Below the pieces are notes generated by a model that did not search any database, had not been told where the DNA came from, and saw nothing but the letters and a program-made list of their open reading frames with translations. Below are positions 50,938-56,491 of a DNA stretch of 56,491 bases, piece by piece (position 1 is the first letter of the stretch; each line of letters starts with the position of its first letter). The stretch comes from SFTJ01 sp051871555 (GTDB lineage Bacteria; Bacteroidota; Bacteroidia; Bacteroidales; Muribaculaceae), in contig JBJECZ010000190.1 in the NCBI GenBank assembly GCA_051871555.1, positions 1-56,491 on the forward strand. The letters are read 5' to 3'. The position numbers and the translations under genes were made by a program.

Positions 50938-52464
50938 ATGAACCTAACCAATCGCATCGCATTTGTAGCTGTAGGTTGTGCTGCGGCAATGGCAGCCAGC
51001 GCCAGTGGCAAGCACACCGCCATCAAGCCTAATGTGCTCTACATCATGTGCGACGATATGGGTTACGGCGACCTCGGTTGCTACGGTCAGAAGCTTATAT
51101 CAACCCCCAACATCGACAGTCTGGCAAGCCAAGGCATGCTATTCACGCAAGCCTACGCCGGCAGCCCGGTGAGTGCACCGTCGCGCGCATGCCTGATGAC
51201 CGGTCAGCACAGCGGACACACAGCAGTGCGCGGCAACAAGGAGTATTGGACACATGCAGGCACCGTCAACTATGGCGAGTGTGTAGACTATGCTGTGGTT
51301 GGACAAGAGCCCTACGACCCCAATCACGTGATTTTGCCTGAGATAATGAAGGACAACGGCTACACCACCGGAATGTTCGGCAAATGGGCTGGCGGCTACG
51401 AAGGCTCGGTGTCGACGCCCGACCGTCGCGGCATCGACGAGTATTTCGGCTACATCTGCCAATATCAAGCCCATCTCTATTATCCCAACTTCCTCAACCG
51501 ATTCAGCAAGCAAGCCGGCGACACTGCCGTGACACGCATCGTGCTCGAAGACAACATCAAGCACCGCATGTTTGGCGACGATTACTTCAACCGCACACAG
51601 TATTCTGCCGACATCATTCACCGCGAAGCCATGCACTGGATTGAGCGGCAAACACCGGGCAAACCATTCTTTGGCTTGCTCACCTACACCCTGCCGCATG
51701 CCGAACTTGCTCAGCCGCACGATTCCATTTTCAATCACTATACGAAGCAATTCTTCGTCGACTGCACATGGGGCGGCAACGAAGACTCGCGCTATAACCC
51801 TGCTGACCACACCCACGCCCATTTTGCAGCAATGATTACGCGCCTCGACGCCTACGTGGGCGAGATTGTGGCTCTGCTCAAGCAAAAACAGCTCTACAAA
51901 AACACCATCATAGTGTTCACAAGCGACAACGGTCCGCACGAGGAAGGTGGTGCCGACCCTGAATTTTTCGGTCGCGACGGAAAGCTGCGCGGACTCAAGC
52001 GGCAATGCCTCGAAGGCGGCATTCGTGTGCCTTACATCGTATGCTGGCACGGCCACACTGCTCCCGGAAGCGTCAGCAACCATCAGCTGGCTTTCTACGA
52101 CGTGATGCCTACGCTTTGCGACATCATCGGTGTGAAAAACTACACCAAACGCTATGCCCGAACCCAAAACGACACCTTCGACGGACTGTCGTTTGCGCCA
52201 ACGCTCACCGGCAAAGGCGTTCAGCCAAAACATCCGCATCTCTACTGGGAGTTTCACGAAACCGACCAGATTGCAGTGCGCCAAGGCGACTGGAAACTGC
52301 TGGTGATTGCCGGCAAACCACACCTGTATAACCTTGCCAACGACGTTCACGAGGACCACGACGTGGCGGCTCTTCACCCCGAAAAGGTGAAAGAGCTGGT
52401 TGAAATTGTGCTCAAAGAACATACACCCAGCAAAAACTTTAAAATCACGTTGCCACAAATATGA
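50938..52464 (+). CDS. Secreted sulfatase (S1 family, serine-type formylglycine site)
   Basis: The 508-residue protein has a signal peptide (1-23, ASASG-K). Metal ligands start in CDDMGYGDLG (38-47, Asp39-Asp40). The formylglycine site is Ser79-Ala-Pro-Ser-Arg83 in GSPVSAPSRACLMTGQ, a serine-type motif that needs the radical-SAM maturase anSME, encoded elsewhere. FTSDNGPHEEGG carries the second Asp-Asn metal pair. It removes sulfate esters from glycans, and the neighbouring sialidase and GH109 genes suggest host mucin. The linkage cannot be read from sequence. Its stop overlaps the sialidase start (ATGA at 52461). Confidence 0.92.
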   Translation: MNLTNRIAFVAVGCAAAMAASASGKHTAIKPNVLYIMCDDMGYGDLGCYGQKLISTPNIDSLASQGMLFTQAYAGSPVSAPSRACLMTGQHSGHTAVRGNKEYWTHAGTVNYGECVDYAVVGQEPYDPNHVILPEIMKDNGYTTGMFGKWAGGYEGSVSTPDRRGIDEYFGYICQYQAHLYYPNFLNRFSKQAGDTAVTRIVLEDNIKHRMFGDDYFNRTQYSADIIHREAMHWIERQTPGKPFFGLLTYTLPHAELAQPHDSIFNHYTKQFFVDCTWGGNEDSRYNPADHTHAHFAAMITRLDAYVGEIVALLKQKQLYKNTIIVFTSDNGPHEEGGADPEFFGRDGKLRGLKRQCLEGGIRVPYIVCWHGHTAPGSVSNHQLAFYDVMPTLCDIIGVKNYTKRYARTQNDTFDGLSFAPTLTGKGVQPKHPHLYWEFHETDQIAVRQGDWKLLVIAGKPHLYNLANDVHEDHDVAALHPEKVKELVEIVLKEHTPSKNFKITLPQI

Positions 52465-53588
52465 AGACAACAAAATTCATATTAACCCTGACCATTGCGC
52501 TGCTGAGCATAGCTGCCAAAGCGCAATTGTTCACCGTCACCGACAGCGTTTTGCTATTTGCTCCGGGCGATGCCGGTTCGAAATACTATCGCATACCGGC
52601 ATTATGCACCACTGCCGAAGGCACCGTGATAGCTGCCGTCGACAAGCGTTGGACCGACGGCGGCGACTTGCCTAACAACATCGATGTGGTGACACGCCGC
52701 AGCACCGATGGCGGCAGCACATGGGAAGATGCTGTAACCGTCGACGGCGAAGGCACCGACATAGGCTCGGGCGACCCGGCACTGGTCTACGATGCCAAAC
52801 GCCGCACCGTGCTGTGCATCTTCACCCACGGCAACGGCCTGTGGCAGTCAACGCCCGACAACAACGGTCACATAATGGTGGCTAAAAGCACCGACGACGG
52901 CCGCTCGTGGAGCCGTCCTGTTGACATCAACGCACAACTATATGCCGGAAAAGATAATTGGGTGACCTCGTTTGCAGGCTCGGGGCACGCCGTGCAACTG
53001 CGCAGCGGACGCCTGATGTTTGTCATTCAGGTGCGCACAAACCTCGAGAACCCTTACGCGCCACTGTCGTGCTACGCCTGCTTCAGCGACGATGGCGGCG
53101 ACACCTGGCAGACATCGCTGAACGCTGCCGACACCAACGGCGACGAAGCAAAGATTGTGGAACTGAGCGACGGTACACTCATGATGAGCATTCGCGTGCG
53201 CAACTGCGGCTATCACCGCAAGTTTTCATATTCGCACGACGGCGGCTTGACGTGGAGCGCCCCGGTGGCTCACACACAAATAATCGAACCTGCCTGCAAC
53301 GGCGACGTGATTAGCTACACCCGAAAAGGCAAACGCCCCGTGCTGCTGCACACAGTGCCATTCCACGCCTCGGTGCGATGCAACGTGAGCCTGCTGGCAA
53401 GCTACAACAACGGTGCCACCTGGCCACTGCGACAAAGCATTGTGCCCACCGGCTCGGGATATTCGTCAATCACCCAACTTGCCGACGGCTCGATTGGCTG
53501 TCTGGTGGAATGCGATTCGCCTAAAGGCTATGAACTGTGGTACTATCGCCTAAAACCCACCGACGCCATCACAAAGGCAACCTATTGA
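52461..53588 (+). CDS. GH33 exo-alpha-sialidase
   Basis: The 375-residue protein has a signal peptide (1-21, AAKA-Q). It is a single six-bladed propeller without a lectin domain. The YRIP motif holds Arg44 of the carboxylate-binding triad, and DKRWTDGGDLPNNID holds the probable acid/base Asp69. Asp-boxes (S/T-x-D-x-G-x-x-W) appear as STDGGSTW (81-88), STDDGRSW, FSDDGGDTW (one residue longer) and SHDGGLTW. GDEAKIVEL carries the likely Glu partner of the nucleophilic Tyr, and GSGYSSITQL holds that Tyr. The enzyme frees terminal sialic acid. Its start overlaps the sulfatase stop, so translation is coupled. Confidence 0.93.
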   Translation: MKTTKFILTLTIALLSIAAKAQLFTVTDSVLLFAPGDAGSKYYRIPALCTTAEGTVIAAVDKRWTDGGDLPNNIDVVTRRSTDGGSTWEDAVTVDGEGTDIGSGDPALVYDAKRRTVLCIFTHGNGLWQSTPDNNGHIMVAKSTDDGRSWSRPVDINAQLYAGKDNWVTSFAGSGHAVQLRSGRLMFVIQVRTNLENPYAPLSCYACFSDDGGDTWQTSLNAADTNGDEAKIVELSDGTLMMSIRVRNCGYHRKFSYSHDGGLTWSAPVAHTQIIEPACNGDVISYTRKGKRPVLLHTVPFHASVRCNVSLLASYNNGATWPLRQSIVPTGSGYSSITQLADGSIGCLVECDSPKGYELWYYRLKPTDAITKATY

Positions 53589-53642
53589 GAAAAAATTAAA
53601 CTAATTAAATCCATTAATAACTCAAAAAAAACTAAAAGACTC

Positions 53643-55187
53643 ATGAAGAAATTAATTCTTTCAGTTTTGTCGTTAGCAGCCGCATTAACTATGACGCTGC
53701 AAGCACAATCTTTGTCAAGTAACACCGGCTGGCACTGGCGTGGAAACACCATCGTGACCGACACCCCGGTTCGCCCCGAAGGCCAGAAGGACGTAATTAA
53801 CCTCACCACTCCAAAGCTAGAAGTGGTGCGCGTAGGCTTTGCCGGACTTGGAATGCGCGGTCCCGGCGCCGTTGAACGCTTCTCCTATATTCCCGGTACT
53901 CAAACAGTGGCATTGTGCGACTACGAAAAAGAACGTGCCGAATCTTGCCAAAAATACCTCACCAAGCAAGGAATGCCCGAAGCCGAAATCTACAGTGGCG
54001 AATATGGCTACGTTGAAATGTGCAAGCGTCCCGACATCGACCTCATTTACATTTGCGCCGACTGGGACCACCACTTCCCTATTGCCAAATGCGCTCTTGA
54101 AAACGGCAAACACGTTGCCATCGAAGTGCCTTCGGCTATGAACCTCGACCAATGCTGGGAACTCATCAACCTCAGCGAAAAGAACCGTCTGCACTGCATG
54201 ATTCTTGAAAACTGCTGCTACGACTGGTTTGAAATGACTGCCCTCAACATGGCTCAACACGGCGTGTTCGGCGAAATCATTCGCGTGCAAGGTGCCTACA
54301 TCCACGACCTCACCCCATTCTGGGATGCCTATTGGAAAAACGGCAAAAACGATAAATTGGGCTGGCGTCTGCGCTACAACCAACACAACCGCGGCGACGT
54401 TTATGCCACTCACGGCCTTGGTCCGGTGGCTCAGGCTCTCAACATTCACCGCGGCGACCGCATGACCACCCTCGTGGCTATGGATACAAAATCGGTTCAC
54501 GGTGCCGAATTGGTTGAACAACGCACTGGCGAACGCTGCGACAACTTCCGCAACGGCGACCACACCACCACACTCATTCGCACTGCAAAGGGCAAAGTGA
54601 TTGAAATTCAGCACAACACCATGACTCCGCAACCCTACAACCGCCTCTATCAACTCACCGGCACAAAGGGTTTTGCCAACAAGTATCCTATTGAAGGCTA
54701 TGCTGTCGACGGCGGTCAACTCGTTGAAAGCGGCGTGATGCCTAAGGCTGACAACATCTCGGGCCACAGCTTCCTGCCTGAAAAAGAACGCAAAGCTCTC
54801 GAAGATAAATATGAGCACCCAATCCTCAGAAAATATGGCGCAATGGCTAAGGAAGTTGGCGGACACGGCGGCATGGACTTCATCATGGACGCTCGCCTGG
54901 TCTACTGCCTGCAAAACGGTCTGCCTCTCGATATGGACGTTTACGACTTGGCTGAATGGTGCTGCCTTGCCGAACTCGGCTCGCTGTCGATGGACAACGG
55001 TTGCGCTCCTGTTGAAGTGCCCGACTTCACCCGCGGTCACTGGGAAGATGTCGACGGTTATCGCCACGCATTTGCTCCGGCTGCCGACGAAGCTGCTGCC
55101 GAAGCCGCTGCAAAGGCTGCTACTGCCAAACTGAAAGCCAGTGCCGACAAACAAAAATCAAAAAAAGCAAAGAAAGCAAAAAAATAA
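53643..55187 (+). CDS. GH109 family glycosidase (Gfo/Idh/MocA fold), probable alpha-N-acetylgalactosaminidase
   Basis: The 514-residue protein has a signal peptide (1-21, TLQA-Q). The Rossmann domain starts VRVGFAGLGMRGPGAVERF, with the NAD-binding GLGMRG, and continues with ALCDYEKER and YICADWDHH. The second domain has YIHDLTPFWDAYW, ATHGLGP and GGHGGMDFIMDARLV, typical of GH109 enzymes that cleave terminal alpha-GalNAc by an NAD-dependent mechanism. The tail (about 475-514) is an Ala/Lys-rich helix ending KKAKKAKK, unusual for the family. It lies 54 bp after the sialidase gene and fits removal of blood group A type or core GalNAc from mucin. Confidence 0.9.
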   Translation: MKKLILSVLSLAAALTMTLQAQSLSSNTGWHWRGNTIVTDTPVRPEGQKDVINLTTPKLEVVRVGFAGLGMRGPGAVERFSYIPGTQTVALCDYEKERAESCQKYLTKQGMPEAEIYSGEYGYVEMCKRPDIDLIYICADWDHHFPIAKCALENGKHVAIEVPSAMNLDQCWELINLSEKNRLHCMILENCCYDWFEMTALNMAQHGVFGEIIRVQGAYIHDLTPFWDAYWKNGKNDKLGWRLRYNQHNRGDVYATHGLGPVAQALNIHRGDRMTTLVAMDTKSVHGAELVEQRTGERCDNFRNGDHTTTLIRTAKGKVIEIQHNTMTPQPYNRLYQLTGTKGFANKYPIEGYAVDGGQLVESGVMPKADNISGHSFLPEKERKALEDKYEHPILRKYGAMAKEVGGHGGMDFIMDARLVYCLQNGLPLDMDVYDLAEWCCLAELGSLSMDNGCAPVEVPDFTRGHWEDVDGYRHAFAPAADEAAAEAAAKAATAKLKASADKQKSKKAKKAKK

Positions 55188-55211
55188 GGGCTTAACACAC
55201 CCATAATGACA

Positions 55212-55275
55212 AGGGCTGCATTGTTGTTTCAGCAAAAATTCATATTTTTGAATCGCTAACAACCGGTGCAGCCCT
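55212..55275. repeat. Inverted repeat around the promoter of the DUF4251 lipoprotein gene
   Basis: AGGGCTGCA (55212-55220) and TGCAGCCCT (55267-55275) are perfect inverted copies, and the match extends inward (GTTGTT with AACAAC) with a small bulge to about 17 bp. The stem encloses TTG (55221-55223), 19 bp, TATTTTTG (55243-55250), a promoter-like pair. It may be the terminator of the GH109 unit, an operator, or both. Confidence 0.55.
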
Positions 55276-55317
55276 CGTTGTGTACTTATGCACCAATAAC
55301 ACAAACATATAAACACT

Positions 55318-55842
55318 ATGATTATGAACAAACACATAGCATTTGCCATTGTTGTGGTGCTGAGCGCAGCAGCCACTGCCTGCTCGAGCAGCCGGCTCAC
55401 AAAAGAAGAAAAAGCACAGATTGAAACTCGCCGTGCCAACTACGTAATCAATAGCATCAACAGCCAACAATTCACCATCGAAATGGACCGCGTGACCCCT
55501 TATCGCGGAATCAGCCGCTCGCTCTCCTACGGCTACCTCATCGCAGTGAAAGCCGACACCATAGTGTCGTACCTGCCTTACTTCGGGCAAGCCTATTCGT
55601 TGCCCTACGGCGGCGGAAAAGGGCTGAATTTCGAGTCGACAATCACCTCGCGACGACTTATGCGCAACAACAAGAAAATGCTAACCACGCTGCATCTGTT
55701 CACCACAAACGACGAGGACACCTACCAATATATAGTGGAGATTTTCGACAACGGACGCTCGCACATCGAAGTGCGCTCGCGCCTGCGCGAAGCAATCTCG
55801 TTTGACGGCTACATGAAACTCCCCGACGACCTCAACCGCTAA
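55318..55842 (+). CDS. DUF4251 family lipoprotein
   Basis: The 174-residue protein has a lipobox AATAC (Cys22); ATG 55324 two codons downstream is an equally possible start. The mature part matches DUF4251: a helical start (TKEEKAQIETRRANYVINSI) followed by a beta-rich domain with FTIEMDRVTPYRG, SLSYGYLIAVKADTIVSYLP and ISFDGYMKL. The family is common in Bacteroidetes and has no known function. It lies after the glycan-degrading cluster but has its own promoter-like element inside an inverted repeat. Confidence 0.8.
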   Translation: MIMNKHIAFAIVVVLSAAATACSSSRLTKEEKAQIETRRANYVINSINSQQFTIEMDRVTPYRGISRSLSYGYLIAVKADTIVSYLPYFGQAYSLPYGGGKGLNFESTITSRRLMRNNKKMLTTLHLFTTNDEDTYQYIVEIFDNGRSHIEVRSRLREAISFDGYMKLPDDLNR

Positions 55843-55938
55843 GCGCCTGTTTCTATATCTATTATCGCTCAGCAATAATAAGAAATTGTGCTCTGATTTT
55901 TGTTCGTGGCTAAAGAGTGATATTGATAAAAAAATGTA

Positions 55939-55995
55939 GTTTTTTATGCAATAAATACTCTGTACTGCATAAAATAGTATGTTTTTTATGCAATA
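55939..55995. repeat. Iterated TTTTATGCA element upstream of the AAA ATPase gene
   Basis: TTTTATGCA occurs at 55942-55950, inverted (TGCATAAAA) at 55966-55974, and again direct at 55984-55992. The outer copies are part of an identical 15-mer, GTTTTTTATGCAATA. The array lies about 60-110 bp before the ATPase start and could be a regulator-binding site. Confidence 0.6.
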
Positions 55996-56051
55996 TACTT
56001 TTAAAATTGAAGAAAAAACAGTAATATTGCATTTGAAAAACAAAATATAAT

Positions 56052-56491
56052 ATGAAAACTATCATCCTAAATCAACGCAAAGAACGTGATGAATTAATGT
56101 CGCGACCTTACCTGAAACGCCGTATCAGTCAGGATATCGATTTATTACTAAATAGTCGTTTGATAAAACTTATAACAGGTCCTCGTAGAGTTGGTAAATC
56201 CACACAGGCGTTATTGATGTTGCGTGATAAGAATTTTGCTTATTTGAATTTCGACAATTATTCTTTGTTGAATGCTTGGAATTCAGACCTTGTTATGCGT
56301 ATGCTGGACAATATTTATCCCGGCTATGAATATATTTTGTTAGATGAAGTACAGAACCTGGATGGGTGGGACTTATGGGTTAGTGAACTCTATAGATTGG
56401 GAAAGAATCTTGTAATAACTGGTAGTAATGCCAGAATGCTAAGTAGTGAAATGGCTACAGTACTGACTGGCAAGTATATCCAGGTGGAAAT
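56052..56491 (+). CDS. AAA_14 family ATPase, N-terminal part (3' end outside window)
   Basis: The frame is open from ATG 56052 to the window end, giving 146 residues. Walker A is GPRRVGKST (about 44-52) and Walker B is YILLDEVQN (about 95-103). The sensor-like VITGSNARML follows, the pattern of AAA_14 proteins that usually carry a C-terminal DUF4143 domain. Such ATPases are common in Bacteroidetes and their role is unknown. Codon use is clearly more AT-rich than in the preceding genes, which suggests horizontal acquisition. A weak -7 like TAATATTG (56022-56029) precedes it. Confidence 0.85.
   Translation, partial: MKTIILNQRKERDELMSRPYLKRRISQDIDLLLNSRLIKLITGPRRVGKSTQALLMLRDKNFAYLNFDNYSLLNAWNSDLVMRMLDNIYPGYEYILLDEVQNLDGWDLWVSELYRLGKNLVITGSNARMLSSEMATVLTGKYIQVE

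Noticed and set aside
55212..55275. Invertible promoter (inverton)
   Set aside because: Arms of about 17 bp flank a spacer of only about 30 bp, and the -33 element is inside one arm. Inversion would not swap a complete promoter, and no dedicated invertase is adjacent.
55939..55995. Possible CRISPR-like repeat
   Set aside because: Only three short copies in alternating orientation with unequal spacers and no cas genes. An operator-like array fits better.
1..56491. tRNA, rRNA, insertion sequences or prophage
   Set aside because: No cloverleaf-like segment with CCA-side features, no rRNA core sequence and no transposase or phage structural protein was found by reading. A tRNAscan run would settle the tRNA question.

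Overview
The window looks like a chromosomal segment of a gut Bacteroidales bacterium, most likely of the Muribaculaceae (S24-7) type. The family-level assignment is inference. Directly visible support: Bacteroidetes-style promoters (TTTG or TTG, 19-21 bp, then TAnnTTTG) before many genes, almost no Shine-Dalgarno sequences, type IX secretion (T9SS) C-terminal sorting domains, a NUDIX-type xylose regulator, and host-glycan hydrolases of families GH29, GH33 and GH109 with a sulfatase. No rRNA, tRNA, CRISPR array, insertion sequence or prophage was seen.

Layout. 1-2.7 kb: end of tatC, a small membrane protein, and a pair of two-domain fusions (GNAT-zinc ribbon, DJ-1-VOC). 2.7-3.3 kb: gene-free stretch holding a promoter-to-terminator unit that I read as a small RNA. 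3.3-7.8 kb: GH29 fucosidase lipoprotein, secreted metallophosphoesterase, outer-membrane phospholipase A and a C-GCAxxG-C-C redox protein. 8.2-16.4 kb: three tandem secreted C10 (streptopain-like) cysteine proteases followed by a small lipoprotein. 16.6-21.3 kb: SGNH/MBOAT O-acylation pair, cytidylate-kinase-like protein and LrgAB. 21.4-22.2 kb: AT-rich toxin-antitoxin-like remnant with a broken first gene. 22.4-24.4 kb: ECF sigma factor, putative anti-sigma factor and two Spy/CpxP-like proteins. 24.7-26.2 kb: ammonium transporter with a structured leader. 26.3-31.7 kb: NUDIX regulator-xylB-xylA-xylose symporter behind three similar palindromes. 32-36.8 kb: pdxJ-exbB-exbD-tonB-like on the minus strand, divergent from nadK and a YgjP-like peptidase. 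37-41.9 kb: a PfkB-like protein without its catalytic motif, a helical-repeat protein, a divergent RibH, YeiH and SdaA. 42-49 kb: second ECF sigma/membrane protein pair, CBM9-like protein, two FKBP isomerases and a 940-residue T9SS-type secreted protein. 49-55.8 kb: xerD and rdgB (divergent), then a sulfatase-sialidase-GH109 cluster and a DUF4251 lipoprotein. The right edge cuts an AT-rich AAA ATPase gene.

Functional reading. Sulfatase, sialidase, fucosidase and GH109 activities fit removal of caps from mucin O-glycans, and the C10 proteases could act on host or dietary protein. The xyl operon handles imported xylose. No SusC/SusD pair is present, so glycan import must rely on genes elsewhere.

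The most unusual signals are: (i) the putative small RNA at 3002-3116, with an uninterrupted 17-nt complement to the 5' leader of the first C10 protease gene just upstream of its start codon; (ii) a PfkB-family protein without its GAGD and DPN motifs, close to a RibH that has lost the usual aromatic-Asn pair; (iii) the broken toxin gene with a palindromic operator; and (iv) the three-palindrome operator array of the xylose operon.
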